64,000 nucleotides of DNA from Xylogone sp. PMI_703 (GCA_021399445.1 JAJTUQ010000021.1:62001-126000), one strand, 5' to 3'; shown: positions 1-12,916, numbered from the stretch's first letter. The notes: generated by a model from the letters alone, not told the origin. Numbers and translations are program-made.

Positions 1-1536
1 AGCTGTTTCCTTTGGCCCATTCACGATAGAACTCACAATGTACACTCCTCCGCGTTGCTTGGCTTTAATGTACTGGTTCTTTTGATTCTTTCGAGTAAAA
101 TACATTGCATGTGGATCAAAAGAGCCATCAAAACCTTTTTCGCAAACGCGTCGAGCAGAGAGGAGATTAGCCCCAAGGTTCGGAACAAGTAAAGTATCAG
201 ACAACAATGCAGTACTTCCATCCTTCAATTTCATTTCAGCGGTCCCCTTCTTCCATGCATATAACCTTCCTCCTCCAACCTTTATTCCACGACGTCTAAT
301 ATCGACCATCGGTTGTTTAAAGAGCTGGGGGTTGTCAGTCATGTGAGAAGAAGCGCCTGTGTCTGCAATCCAGACGGAAGGTTTAACCATACGCATTGCT
401 TCCTTTGAAACTCCTGCAACTTCGTCCTCCTCCTCGGATGAGTCATCAAAACTTGACTCCGTCTCCGACGTCGAATTAGACTCGGAGGAGTGACCGGCCA
501 TGTGACCATGGGCATGACGTTTGGACTTGTTGCTTTTGCGGTGACTCTTGCGCTCGTCATCTCTTATTGCCTTTGGAGAGTGTCGTGATTTGTTATCCTT
601 GGATTTGAGACCAAGAACATATTTTCTCGCATCACGCCTGAGTTTACAATATTTGATGGAGTGGTTTCCGTCACACAAATAGCATTTAACGTCCTTTCGG
701 TCGGGCGAGCTGCTTTCATGTCCGCTCCGTCGACTTGAGCTTCTGCTCCCTTTATCTTGTGATCTTCGTGCTCTCTTGTCTCTAGCAGCGAGGGCTGTTG
801 AGTTGGTGACCTTTTCTTCGTGTCTTTGGAGGATATCGATCTTGTCCACGATTTCAAGTGTCGGTTGTGCGTCGATCACAGTTGTAACTGTCGAGTATTC
901 CTCTGGGAGTCCTGCAAGAAAGAATTCGAATATTTGCTTTGTGCTAAAGCCATCCTTGAGTTCAGGGGTTGCCTTCACAACTCTCCTCCTCAACTCTTGT
1001 ACTCGGATCCATCCCTCTTCGATTGTCATGCCCTGCTCTAACTTGAATGAGGTGAGTTGAGCCATTTCACTTCGAGCAGCATGAGGTAGTAACTTGCTAT
1101 ACTTGGAGTATAGCTTTGTCCATGCCAGTTGAGCTTCAGACTCGTCGCGGATCAGTTCATTGTCCATGGCATCGATACAGATTGAAATCATATATAAAAC
1201 CTTCGCAGACGCGGCTTCATATTTCTCTTGCTTTTCAATATTCCATATGCCATCCTTTGATCCACTTTGTAGTCCATCCTCCACCTTCAAGCTCTCCAGT
1301 TGTTTTGCTACACCTTCAATAGTGATCTCGGGTGTTTTCGTGCTTGCTGGTGTAACAGGGGTATTGATCGATGATGGGGTTCTCTGAATCCAGGCGTATT
1401 CTGTGATTGTCTTGTTTAGCACAAATTCTAGCGATTCTCCCTTGAAATAGAGTCTCATCAGTTTAAACCATTCTTGCCAATTCGCTCTGCTAAGGATGCC
1501 AGCAGGGCGTTTGCGTGCAAGGTGATCGGTGTCCAT
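1..1536 (-). CDS. Copia gag-pol polyprotein, N-terminal 512 residues (partial)
   Basis: This is the open N-terminal part of a Copia polyprotein starting at the ATG at 1536-1534. It contains the Gag-like region, a CCHC zinc knuckle (residues about 284-297, CYLCDGNHSIKYC), and the aspartic protease site WIADTGASS near residue 388. The window edge cuts it before the GAG-pre-integrase/integrase region. The frame is uninterrupted and matches the complete 1592-aa protein at 48761-53539, so the missing part is probably intact too. It would act in cytoplasmic virus-like particles for self-propagation, not in host metabolism. Confidence 0.93.
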   Translation of the reverse strand, partial: MDTDHLARKRPAGILSRANWQEWFKLMRLYFKGESLEFVLNKTITEYAWIQRTPSSINTPVTPASTKTPEITIEGVAKQLESLKVEDGLQSGSKDGIWNIEKQEKYEAASAKVLYMISICIDAMDNELIRDESEAQLAWTKLYSKYSKLLPHAARSEMAQLTSFKLEQGMTIEEGWIRVQELRRRVVKATPELKDGFSTKQIFEFFLAGLPEEYSTVTTVIDAQPTLEIVDKIDILQRHEEKVTNSTALAARDKRARRSQDKGSRSSSRRSGHESSSPDRKDVKCYLCDGNHSIKYCKLRRDARKYVLGLKSKDNKSRHSPKAIRDDERKSHRKSNKSKRHAHGHMAGHSSESNSTSETESSFDDSSEEEDEVAGVSKEAMRMVKPSVWIADTGASSHMTDNPQLFKQPMVDIRRRGIKVGGGRLYAWKKGTAEMKLKDGSTALLSDTLLVPNLGANLLSARRVCEKGFDGSFDPHAMYFTRKNQKNQYIKAKQRGGVYIVSSIVNGPKETA

Positions 1537-1921
1537 CTTCTCAAATGTCGGTGAGATAAGGATGATGAAGATTTTGTCGTCTTTTGAGCTGTCGTATCGT
1601 AACTCAAGGTTAGAGAGACCTATAATTGACTGTTGGGTTTAGATAAATAGGTAAGTATCACGCCAAGGTGCCCGATACCGATTAAGGGGCCGTGATCTTC
1701 AAGTACTTGCTGTAGACCGACAATTCGTCGCACGTCTACCCGTTTCAAGACTTGGAACCGATCGGTCTGCGTTTCAACCGATGCTCTGCAGACTTCTTTC
1801 TTCTACAAAGACTTGTGCAGCAACGTGTGTTTTGGCTATCCTTGGTGATAGACTTACGGTGAACACGTCCCAACTGCTATTCTTCCTAGTGACGCCTCAA
1901 CATGCGTCCGGGCTCATAACC

Positions 1922-2151
1922 TGTGAAGATTATGATCGTTATGCTCATATTATGGAAGTGTTGGTTCACTAGGCACTACCGTAATGTAGGGTTGAATAGG
2001 CTTATATTGGCTAATGCATTGTATGCTTATTCTTATATCTAGTATTTAAGGGGTTGCACCCTTAAATACTCTCTTACCGGATTATTAGTCGTTCCACTCC
2101 GATCGCATAACTACCGAGCGCCAGTATGCTCTGCTCCCATAATTCCTAACA
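1922..2151 (-). repeat. Copia LTR (230 bp)
   Basis: A 230-bp LTR. Read on the minus strand it begins TGTTAGGAATT and ends ATCTTCACA (TG...CA). It has the same sequence and length as the two LTRs at 48146-48375 and 53616-53845. Just inside it (1910-1921, minus strand) lies the primer-binding sequence GGTTATGAGCCC. Confidence 0.95.
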
Positions 2152-2223
2152 TATTTAATATTTTTTGACTAAATATTAATATCAAAAAATAAAGCAAAAT
2201 GATTAATGATTATTTATAAGTAC

Positions 2224-2846
2224 TGTCATGACCCCGTAGGGTTATGACAAGCAACCTGAGTATAAGGCCCTTATAGCCGTCGTCTTAGTTAAATAAGTAT
2301 AAATTAAGACAATTATCAGGGACTTGGTTATGGTATTGTTAGTATTATCGTATTATTAATATTAGCGAAAGGATAGTACAAGTTCAATATTAGTACTATA
2401 AAAAGGGTTGTACAAACTAAAGAATAGTATTATTGAAGTTATAGTATTAACTTTTTGGTTATATTAACTAGGTAGTAATATTATTGGGAAAATAGTATTA
2501 CTTTTCTGTTTGTGTTAATTATTTATTTATATGTACAAAAAGTTAGTACTAGTAAACAAACGAATATATAATAAATAAGACTAGATAAGATCTCTTGGAT
2601 TTAGGACTAGATGAGATCTTTTGGATCCCGGACCATAAAGATTTAGACAGATCTAGTCATTAATATATATTATATAAATAAATAGTTTTACAGTAGATAA
2701 GAGTTTTGTACTTAACTTAACTGATTTACAGTATACCTGCATTTTATAATAATTATCTTAAACTTTCGTGAAGTTATTCTTTTGCTTTTTATTTTTATTT
2801 ATCATTTGAGTGATAGATAACTTTAAACTTTTGTAAGAATGTTATA
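2224..2846 (+). repeat. 5' LTR of G1 (623 bp, LTR subfamily A)
   Basis: The LTR starts TGTCATGACCCCGTAGGG and ends GAATGTTATA, a mutated form of the GAACGTTACA end seen in less damaged copies. It has the same length as the 3' LTR at 8945-9567. The internal sequence starts with ctttgagta, as it does after the G2 5' LTR. Confidence 0.92.
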
Positions 2847-2875
2847 CTTTGAGTATCTTGAAACTTAAAGATATT

Positions 2876-5800
2876 ATGGCCAGAGATTCGTTTTTATAAC
2901 AAAACCTTCAAGCCTTCGAGGCTAACTTTAACTCGATGATTAACTTTATCGAAAAGAAGTTGAACTTAGGAAAGATCAAGAGTTTCGGAGGAGATAAGTT
3001 TAAGCTAAAACTTTTCAAGTTCTAAACTCATTTATACTTGAATTTGTACAAGGATAAGTTCTAAAATGATTTTTAACAGATTATGTAGTTATTTATTTAC
3101 CTGGAAGAAGAAACGTTATAATAAACTTTGTTATATATAAAGAATTTCAAGAACTTTACCGAAAAAGATGAAAGAAGGTAATAAGATATCATTAATTTGT
3201 TTGTATTCTTTAAGAGTTTTGAAGAAGAAATAGAAAGAATTTTCAGGGATTTATATAAGACAGACAAAATAGAATAATAATTATATACTTTGAAATAGAC
3301 TAATTTTATTTTTGCTTATAATATTAAATTCTGACAATTAAACAATATGATTAATTAGAAAAATAGAACATTGATGTTTTAGTATTATCAGAGATTAAAA
3401 GAATTTATTAAGAATGAATTAATTTATATTAGATTTTGTTTTGATATACTTATTAAATAGATAAGGAAAGTTGAGCAAATTAATAATTTTTAATATAAAT
3501 AATAAATAAAAAGGAAAGGAAGAATTCTTTACTTTTTATAAACAAATAAACAAAAAAGTTATATTAATAATTAAGGAAACTTAATAAACTTCGATAAGGT
3601 CACAGAAGGAAAAGGATAAAGTCTAGAGAATTATAGTAGAAAATTACCCAAAAAGAAAAATAAGTATAATTTAACTTTTGAGTAATACAAAAAGAGAAAG
3701 GAGAAGAAACTTTATTATAAATACAGATAAGTTAAACATATTACTTGAAAATATAACAACAAAGATAAAAGAAAACCAAAAAAGGCTAAAATTATTTTTA
3801 TAATAATATTAATAAATAATAATAAATCTTATAGTTTAAGTAATACTTTATTACTAAATTAAAATAACTTTGATAAATTACCAGAAGACTTTAAGGACTA
3901 GACAGTAAACCAGATCTTGTGAGTCTTTTTAATAAAAGATCTTATAGAAAAAGTTTATTATGAAACAAAAAATCAGACGTCTTCAGGAATTTTCTTTCTT
4001 ACTGTAAATAAACTAGATATGTTAATATTAGCTACAGAAAAAGTAAAGTAACAGGACTTAGAAATAACTTATCTTGATAATTTTCTTCTTGAGGAATACT
4101 AGGACATAGTTGATTTGTTGGATTTCTCTTTTCTCAGGAACATTAATAAAGTACTAATAACTCATGAAAGATTTTATCAGAATAAAATCGAGACAGACAT
4201 TACTGAACTAATATTCGGTGTTGTATTATAGGACTCTCCGAAAGAAAAAGGATATATTAGGATTTCATCAGTATATTCTTTATATATAATACTTAAGATA
4301 TCAGAACTTAATTAAAGAATGGTAGAAGAATCTTTTCGGAAAATCTTCTAGAGTTCTGAGTTCTTTAATTATGTAAAGTGAGAGGATTTTATTACTTAAT
4401 CTTATTAAACAAATGAGCTGTAAATAAGCAAAAGAATAATATTGGTTAGAATAGCTCTTCACCCTGACAGAAATTGTATAGAAACCTAGAAGTTAATCAA
4501 AAGAAATATCTTTTAGGATATGTTACTCTAACGAGATAAACTTTTCTAGTACAGAATATAGAAATTAAGAATAATAATTAAGGTCATATAGTCTAATTTC
4601 GAAAAAATCATTATCAGCAGATTATACTACAATAACCTAATACCTTATTCTCTGAAAGAAAACATATAGCCACTCTGATAAGACTTTTATACTTAGGTTA
4701 TATATTATGAAGACTAAAAGAAGATATACTGGGCCAAGAAGGAAATATGTCAAGAAACAATTTTCTATATAGAACATCAAGAATAATATTATAGCTATAA
4801 GATAAGCCATTATTATAAGTTTAACGATGAGTAAATACTTTCTAAGAAATGTATTAATAACTTATTCAATCTGAAAAAATTTAAGGCAAAGAAGATATTA
4901 CCTCAGATGACCCAAGAAGAGGAATTCAATGTAGAATTTGTCTCTGATGTATTTATAACTAGCGAAGAAGAAGTTATCTGGCTAAATATTAAATTTAATA
5001 ACAGAAACTTTAGGACTTTGGTAAATTCAGGAAGTCAGATTAACCTAATTTCGTCATAAGTTATTAAGACAATAAATATACAGACTAAAGCCTATAATTA
5101 GCTTTTACAAATAATTAATAACTTGTTAACAAAAGAAAAAGTATTTGCTAAAACTAAACTTTTTATTATAAAGATTGGAAATCATTAAGAATAAATCTGA
5201 TTTAAGGTTTTCTTCCTTGAAAAAGAAAATATTATCTTAGGATAACCTTAATTAGAATTTTATGACTTAAATATTAATTGGAAAATAAAGAAATTAACAT
5301 TTAAATGTTATTATAGTATTAAACCAAAAGAATAATTTACATAAAATGTTTTTATTGTTAAATTTGTTCAGGATAACTTTTAGAATAAATTAAATACTCT
5401 TCCGGAAGAATATCAAGACTGTTATAAGTTATTTACTTTATGACTAAAGAATATAACTTTGTTTTTACATAAAGACTAAGACCACGAAATTATTCTTCAA
5501 GAAGATATAATTCCTTCGTACAGACTTATTTACAGAACGAATCTTGCTAAGGATAAAATTCTGAAAAAATGACTAAATAAGTAAATCATGAAGAATTTTT
5601 ATAAAAAGTTAAACTTTTCGTGAGAAATGTCATTAATATGAGTATCAAAGTCAGATGACCTCTAAAGAAGATTATATAAAGATTACAGAAATTTAAATAG
5701 TAAAATCATAAAAAACAGATATTTATTACTTTATATTAATAATATATAAGATATACTCATTAGAGCTAGATATTTCACGAAATTAAACTTTGTAACAAAG

Positions 5801-8340
5801 TTTAATTTGATAAGGATCAAGGAGAAACATAAATAATATATTATTATTCGAACTAAGTATAGACTTTATGAACCTTTGGTCATATTTTTTAGTCTGACAA
5901 ATGTATTAATAATTATACAGAAAATAAATAATACGATTTTAAGACTATATTTAAATCATTTTGTAATAATGTATTTGGATAATATCTTATTTATTTTAAG
6001 ATATTAGAAAAACATAGATAATATATTTGTACTATATTTAAAACATTGATTGATAATGACATAAAGTATAAACTGACTAAGTATTAGTTTAATATGACAA
6101 AAATGAAATTTTTAAGTAAAATAATTTTGGATAAAGGATTCTGAATAAACTTAAAGAAAGTAAAAGTTATTAGAAAATAATTTATTCTAAAGACAGTTAA
6201 AGAAGTTTAACAGTTTAACAGATTTACTAATTATTATAAATGTTATATAATGATTTACTTGAAGATAATTAGTCTGTTGACGGAATTAACAAAGAAAGAT
6301 ATATTCTTTGTTTAGGAAGAGAAACAAAAGAAAGCTTTCCAAAAGGTTAAAGATCAGTTCGATAAGGACAAAATACTGGTTATACTGATCCTGGGAAACT
6401 ATATTTACTAAAAACGGACACCTTAAGTAAAGTATTAAATGAAGTCTTATTATAAAGAGATGACAAAGGACATTAAAGGCTAATAGCCTTTTATTTTCGA
6501 AAGTTTATTTTAACTAAATTAAACTACAATATCTACAAGAAAGAACTCTTGACTATCGTAGAATATTGTAAGTACTAAAAGATTTACTTATATAATACTA
6601 AACATTTATTTGAGATTTTATTAGACTATAAGAATTTAATAACTTTTATGATTATTAAAAATTTTAACAATAAATAAGTATATTAATATAAAACGTTAGT
6701 ATAATATGATTTTAGGATTTGTCATATTCAAGGATTAGAGAATACTAAAGCTAATACTCTGAATAAATGATTAGATTATATAAAAGGAAGTTTTAAACAA
6801 AAATTCATTATATTTAAAAAAGAAGGTAATATTTTATACTTTAACTATATATAAGTATTAATGGTTATACAAATTATTGACGAAGAATGGTTAAAAAAGA
6901 TTAAGTTAACTATTGTAAAAAAGAAAGAAATCTTTAAAGATCCTGAGGCTAGTTGGCTCAAGGATCAGGAATTTCTAAGCATTTGGCTAAAGGACAGAAG
7001 AGTATTTATTTTACTAATAATTACTTAGGAGTTTGTAAAAGAATAATACAAATTACTTATACATAGTCATCAAAGAATTATTAAGATTAAAAACAGGTTA
7101 TAATAGAAATTCTTTATCTTTAAACTTCAGTAGGAAGTTATTAAAGTTGTTAATAATTATAACGTTTGTCATAAAGCTAAAATATCAAGAAAAAAGCTTA
7201 TAAGATAATTAATATTTCTTTAGATACTAAAAAAGTTTTAAACTTTTATTTCATGGGATTTTATCATAAAATTATTTTTATTAAAAAATGTTAATGAACC
7301 AGATGAAAATTATTATAACTTAATCTTTATTATAATAAATAGACTTACAAAGTACTTTATTATATTATTATAAAAGGAAACATAAATAGTCAAGGATTTA
7401 GCGGAAATCATGATTTCCAGAGTTATAACAGATTATAATATTCTAACAGAAATTATATCAGATAAAAATAAACTTTTTACGTCGAAATTCTGAGAAATAA
7501 TTTGTAAAAGATTAAGTATTAAAAGGAAAATTATTATAAAGGGATAGGCTCAGACAGATGGCTAGACTAAGTAAGTTAACCAGATTATAAGAGTTTATTT
7601 TTATTATTATGTAGATTATAAGTAATTAAATTAGAAAAATCTCTTATTAATAATATAATTAGTATATAATAATACAAAGAATAAAACTACTAAAGTTATG
7701 TCTTTCTTTGTGAATTATGATTATAAAGCTCAAACTTACTTTATAAAAATAAAAGTAAAAAACATTTCTAAAACAGTTAAACAGTAAATAAACAAATTAG
7801 AAAAAATTCATAATTATTTAAAGTATAATATTAAATTTGTACAAGAATACATAAAGAAATATTATAATCAAAAGTAAAATATAAAACTTAAACTTGAAGA
7901 AAAGGATAAAGTTTATATTATTTACAGATTTATTAAAACGACAAAATTGAACAATAAATTAAACTAAAAAAAACATTAGATTATATAAAATCAAAAAGAA
8001 ACTAAAAAATCTGATATATAAACTAGAACTTTTTAATATTATACAAATATACTTAATATTTTATATAATTATACTAGAAAAAGTATTATTAAGATTGTTA
8101 CCAGCTTTAGACTTAGAACTAAAATAAGATTTAAACATAAAATAAGAAATAAAAGAAATCTTAGATGATAGGTTAATAAGAAACAAAAATTAATACTTTG
8201 TTAAATAAAAAGAATAAAAAGAATATAAATACTTAAATACTTAAGAACTAGAAAAGTATTTTACTAATTCTAATGAGCTCCTGGAGGAGTACAAACAGGT
8301 GAAGTAAGCCAGGATAGATCAAATAGAACATTGGTATAAG
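2876..8340 (+). pseudogene. Gag-pol of G1, destroyed by RIP
   Basis: Remnants in order: a gag start (ATG at 2876, MARDSF); a zinc knuckle with its cysteines turned to tyrosine near 3710-3740; a protease remnant LVNSGSQIN near 5020; an RT catalytic remnant MYLDN near 5970; an integrase zinc-binding HH-CC remnant (LIHSHQ, then NVCHK) at about 7055-7180; and WDFII near 7255. A C-terminal chromodomain remnant (EIKEILDDR...YFVK.KEYKYL) lies at about 8145-8240. Numerous in-frame stops rule out expression. The chromodomain assigns the element to the chromovirus branch of Ty3/gypsy, whose integrases target heterochromatin. Confidence 0.85.
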
Positions 8341-8344
8341 TAAC

Positions 8345-8760
8345 AAAATCAGTGTCAGAGGAGAAAGTCTTGGAAAAGCTAGCCTTGGCTTGATAAGTAA
8401 TTTCTATTTATTGTAGCACTTTATCTTCTTTTTACTTCTGTTCGCTTTTCTCCTTTTCTTCTTCAGTATTTAACTTATCCAGAGAATGAAGACTATAATA
8501 AACTATTTTGGCCTTATATTTATCGAGTAGATATTATTGTTTTCGTAAACAAAGAATTTTCATTATAATATTTTCTTCTTCTTTTTTCAATTTCTTATAT
8601 TATTTATTAATAGTTTCTTAACCTTTAATTAAAATAATCTTTATATTATAACTAATATATTTTTTTCAAATATATTTTATATAACGAAATAACTTATTAA
8701 AGTTAACTAAATATTTATGACTTTCAGTTTCACAAAAAGAACAAAAAATTATTTTGTCAT
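8345..8760 (-). pseudogene. Antisense coiled-coil ORF remnant at the 3' end of G1
   Basis: Between the chromodomain and the 3' LTR, the strand opposite to pol reads as a charged, coiled-coil-like peptide with the string LRKQ...SLHSLDKLNTEEEKEK, interrupted by a few stops. The same kind of peptide (LRKLQK...LNSLKEFD) occurs in the equivalent antisense position of the minus-strand gypsy element, at 11200-11420. Two elements sharing an antisense ORF in the same place suggests it was once coding. Its function is unknown. Confidence 0.45.
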
Positions 8761-8944
8761 TAATGTTATTAAGATAATAAGTTAAGTAAATATGTTTATA
8801 ATTCTTTCTTGACTTTTTAGTATTTATAGATTCAAATTAATGTTTTAAGGGTATAATGGGAAGAAAAGAAGGTTTGAATTGTTGTAAAGTCTTTTATGTC
8901 TTAATTATAAGCTTTAGGACAAAGCTAAGTTAAGAAAGGGATAG

Positions 8945-9567
8945 TGTTATGATTTTGTAAGATTGTGACAAGTAACTTAAATATAAAGCCTTTATAGTTG
9001 TCATCTTAGTTAAATAAGTATAAATTAAGACAGTTATCAAAGACTTGATTATAATATCATTAGTATTATTATATTATTAATATTAATAAAAAGATAATAC
9101 AAGTTTAATATTAATATTATAAAAAAGGTTATATAAACTAAAGGATAATATTATCGAAGTTATAATATTAATCTTTTAGTTATATTAACTAAGTGGTAGT
9201 ATTATCAGGAAAATAATATTATTTTTCTGTTTATGTTAACTATTTGTTTATATGTACAAAAAGTTAATATTAGCAAATAAGTAAATATATGACAAATAAG
9301 ACTGAATAGAATTTCTTGGATCTAGGACTAGATGGGATTTCTTGGATCCTGGACTATAGGGATCTAGATAGATCTAGTCATTAACATATATTATATAAGT
9401 AGATAATTTTATAATAAATAAGAGTTTTATGCTTAACTTAATTAATTTACAGTATACCTGTATTTCATAGTAACTATCTTAAATCTTCGTGAAGTTATTC
9501 TCTTGCCTTTTACCTTCATCTATCATTTGAGTAATAAATAACCCTAAACCCTTGTAAGAACATTATA
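8945..9567 (+). repeat. 3' LTR of G1
   Basis: 623 bp, starting TGTTATGATTTTG and ending GAACATTATA. It aligns end to end with 2224-2846 but with independent C-to-T/G-to-A differences, so the two LTRs were mutated separately after insertion. It is followed directly by the AGTAC target duplication. Confidence 0.92.
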
Positions 9568-9572
9568 AGTAC

Positions 9573-10531
9573 TTAACTTAAAATAATTTATTTTCTTTAT
9601 CTAGTAAAAAAAATCTAATATATCCCAAAATTATAATCACAGAAATAACAAGGATAATCAAATAACTAAAGATTATATAAAACCTAAAAGTAATTCAAAA
9701 AGAAAAATAAGAAATAATCAAAAACAAGAAGTAGTCTAATAACCTAAGAAATTAATTAGTCAAAAATAAGTTTATAAATAAATATCAAAGTATATATATA
9801 AGATTTTGAAAAAAAAGTAATAATATAATTAATAAACATATTAAAGTATAATATCAACATTAACTAATATATTATTATTGTTATATCTTGTTAATAATAT
9901 AAAAATAATTAATTGAAGACAGAAAAAAAATTAATTAGAAAAAGATAAACATTAAGACAAAGACAATATTAATAAAAATAATTTATTTAATTTATAATTA
10001 AACTATAATATATATATAATAAGTATGATATATATACAAAAATTAATAAAGATCAACAGTTTGATCATTAATCAACGAAAGAAATTTTGATAAATCAGTT
10101 ATATATAATATTATTAATTATAATTTTTATTAATTTAACAAAAGGTAAGTATAAATGAACAAGTTAAATATAAACATTAAATATTCAAGGAAAAATTGAT
10201 TAATATATAATTAAAACAGTAAAAGTAATTGTAGAAAATCAATATTTATGTCAAATTAGAGAAAATATTTAGTAATAAGGTATATTTTCGTAGATTATAA
10301 AATTTTATGTTAAAAATTATTATAAAGTATAAAAGTCCGATTTTAACGATCATAAACACAAAAGTAAATAAATTATGAATGTTTTAGTTATTAACTAAGA
10401 ATATTAAATCTAAGATAATTATTATTATTATATTATTAATATTATTATAAAATTATATAATATAAAAATGTTAATAAATAAAGATTTCATACATGAAATA
10501 AGACAGTTAATAAGTATATATAATTAATTAA
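9573..10531. other. AT-rich gap with no recognised gene
   Basis: About 960 bp of very AT-rich DNA between two degenerate gypsy elements. No reading frame of note, no repeat boundary and no RNA gene could be seen. It is probably older RIP-decayed repeat sequence. Confidence 0.5.
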
Positions 10532-10884
10532 TGTTACAAACCTAAGTCTTTACCTAAGTCTTACAGTATATATAAGTATATACTAAGTCATAAAAAGGTT
10601 AATGAAAGCTCGGGGATTAGTATAATATAATATATGATCATAACTGTAATTATATAGATAATAATCTGTATTATAAATTAAGTACAAAGTTCTTATTTAA
10701 ACAATTATCTAGTTTATATAGACTATAAATTACCTTGAATCATCTGGATTCTCTGGATTATTATAATAATCTTAATAATCCTAATGATCTATATTATATG
10801 ACCTTGGTCCTTATGTCAGGTTCTCTGTGTAATACTGTACCTGCCGAGCCTCAGGCTTTTAGTAATCTTAACTAGTTTGTGACA
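10532..10884 (-). repeat. LTR of G3 (3' LTR in element orientation)
   Basis: 353 bp, plus-strand start tgttacaaacctaag, end agtttgtgaca. It matches 17777-18129 along its whole length. The distinctive GC-richer tract tgccgagcctcaggc is retained in both copies. Confidence 0.88.
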
Positions 10885-11110
10885 TTATCCCTTTTTTAGT
10901 TTAACTTTGTCCTGAAACTTAAAGCTTAAAGCAAGAATAATCTCGTTGTTCCTTAATCTTTCCTTTTTTTCCATCATATTACCTAAATGTCCTTTAGAAC
11001 AAGAACACCAAGAATTAGTAAAAGAGAGAAAGAGAAGAAACAAAATAGAATTATTAAAGTAAATAAAATCCAAAAACATAGAAATGCTTTAATGTAACTG
11101 TTGTAAGCAC

Positions 11111-11500
11111 TTGGACAAGAAGTGTATTATTGTTCTTCATTCTTTGTGTTGTTCTGAGTATATTGTTATAAGCAGTAGTATAAAGTATGATGTTTATAGC
11201 CTTTTCCCTGAAGAGTGGGAGAAGCTAAAGGCCGAAGAGGCTCGTCTGGAGGCCAAGGAGGAAGCCATAGCTTTGGCTGAGCAAGAAGTTTTCACTTGTC
11301 GAATATATTTACGAAAGCTCCAGAAGTAACTGAAAACATATAATACTGAAATGCTAAAAAGAGATTTGAACAGTTTAAAGGAGTTTGATATTATTAGAAA
11401 GAAAAAATATATTAAGTAAGAAAATTCTGATTATATAGTTATAACTTTTTTGAGTGACTTTGTTTTCTCCAATTCTTAGTTTAACGAATTATTTAATGAT
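11111..11500 (+). pseudogene. Antisense coiled-coil ORF in G3 (partly open)
   Basis: The first 72 codons (11111-11329) are open, although the tract begins at a non-ATG codon. They contain a strongly charged helix (EEWEKLKAEEARLEAKEEAI) predicted by eye to form a coiled coil. After one stop the frame continues as LKTYNTEML...LNSLKEFD to about 11420. It lies next to the 3' LTR and opposite to pol, as in G1. The local base composition is far less AT-rich than its surroundings, so this part escaped most RIP. No function is known to me. It could be an antisense accessory ORF of these gypsy elements or a captured gene fragment. Confidence 0.5.
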
Positions 11501-12701
11501 CTAATATTAGACAACTTAGTTTAGTATATCTGGCTTTAAACTTCTGAACTTTTTATTAAATATTCTTAAGTTTTTCTGTTGGTTCTTAGGTATTTTTTGA
11601 CTTTAAGTATTTTTTTCATTTAATTAGATATTGAATTTTTTTTCTGAAAATTCTTTGTTTTTTATACTTTTCACTTTATATTCTTTTTTTAAGTTAAGAT
11701 TTTTTATTTCTAAATATATAATTATTAACATTTTGAGTAATATTGATTTTAATATAATAATATAAAATATTGAATATATTTTAATGTTTTTGAGTAATTT
11801 TAGTTTATATGTTATTTGTCCTAAAACTTTGTTAATTTTTAATAATCTTATTTTCTTGAAGTTTAGTAATTTGCTTAATTTTTAGTTTTGATAAATTTTC
11901 ATAAAAAGTATACTTTATCCTTTTTCTTAAATATAAATTTTATTTTATATTATTTATTATAATATTTCTTTATTCTTTCTTTAATTTCTTCTAAGTTTTA
12001 CTGTATAACTACTTGTGTTTCCTTGATAAGCTTGACTTTTTTTTTATTGATATTATTATATTAAATATTTTTTTAATAAGTATGTTATATTCATTTCTTT
12101 CCTAAAATTTGTATAATAAGGTAATACTTGTGTATTATCATGTCTTATTCTGTTGTATGTATATTATATTGTCAATAATAACTTGATTTAATTATTTTAT
12201 AAATAGTTAATATATACTTTAAGATATTATTTAAATATCTAAATTAATCTTTCAGTTCTTCTGTGAGTTTATGCCTATCCTTTGGTAATTATCTTAGTCT
12301 TGGTCTTTATTATAGTAATAAGTACTTGTCAAAACTTTAATATAAACAATTTATCTTTGTCAAAGATGATTTCCTTCAGAAATCCGAATATTATGAATAT
12401 TTTATTTATAAGTATATTTGTTAACTGTTTTACTGTATAAATACTTTTTTATAAAATGAAGATTCTGTACTTGGTTAGCCTGTCTATGACTACTAATACT
12501 CTGTCGTAAATCTCGTTGTTTACACCTGGTAATAATAGTAAGTTTATTATGAAGTTTATTATTATTAACTCCTATAGTCCTTTTAGTATTTTTAACAATT
12601 ATAGTAATTTATGTATAATTCTTCATGTTGGTTTTGTTCTGTAGTATATGTCATATACTTTGATGACTTCTTATATTGTTTTTTGTAATTTAAATATATA
12701 A

Positions 12702-12916
12702 TGTAGTAGGGAAAACAGTATACGGCACGTGCGTAGCACGTGTACGTGCGGCGTATCATGTGACCTGTACGTAGTATATAGAGCACGGTTCTTACAACCG
12801 TACAACAATCAACCACCTTCACTCCTATTCTACCAGACCTTGCCTTCTGATTGGTCAGTTGTATTGTATTACTGTATATACTACCCCAACACCTCTTAGC
12901 ACCTCTCTCTTCCACA
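12702..12916. mobile_element. Short TG...CA insertion, 215 bp, 4-bp target duplication (family S, copy 1)
   Basis: The insertion begins TGTAGTAGGGAAAAC and ends CTCTCTTCCACA. It is flanked by ATAA on both sides (12698-12701 and 12917-12920). It is much richer in GC than the RIP-decayed element it sits in and shows no RIP. It shares the start motif TGTRGTAGGGAA, the end TTCCACA and internal words (cactcctatt, ctgattgg) with copy 2 at 24113-24395. It is too short to code. It may be a solo LTR, a terminal-repeat-in-miniature (TRIM-like) element or a MITE. Confidence 0.8.

Larger units (their letters stand above)
1..2151 (-). mobile_element. Copia LTR retrotransposon, 5' part (runs off window)
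   Basis: This is the promoter-proximal end of a Ty1/Copia element read on the minus strand: LTR, leader and the first third of gag-pol. It is colinear without indels with the complete element at 48146-53845: base p here corresponds to base 50297-p there, and every reading frame compared gives the same peptide. The LTR-side flank is tattt (2152-2156); the partner target duplication lies outside the window. There is no sign of RIP, although decayed elements begin 70 bp away. This indicates a recent insertion. Confidence 0.95.
2224..9567 (+). mobile_element. Ty3/gypsy chromovirus, full length but RIP-degenerate (element G1)
   Basis: A complete 7344-bp LTR retrotransposon bounded by two 623-bp LTRs and a perfect 5-bp target duplication AGTAC (2219-2223 and 9568-9572). 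Gag, protease, RT, integrase and chromodomain order is readable by eye, but the sequence is very AT-rich and full of TAA/TAG codons, with changes such as protease DSG to NSG and RT YLDD to YLDN. These are the G-to-A/C-to-T outcomes of RIP. It cannot encode functional protein. Element G2 (21398-30350) has a homologous pol but a different gag and LTR subfamily. Confidence 0.93.

Noticed and set aside
2159..2191. 10-bp inverted repeat TATTTTTTGA...TCAAAAAATA between Copia and G1
   Set aside because: Simple AT-rich sequence with T and A runs. Such repeats are expected by chance here.
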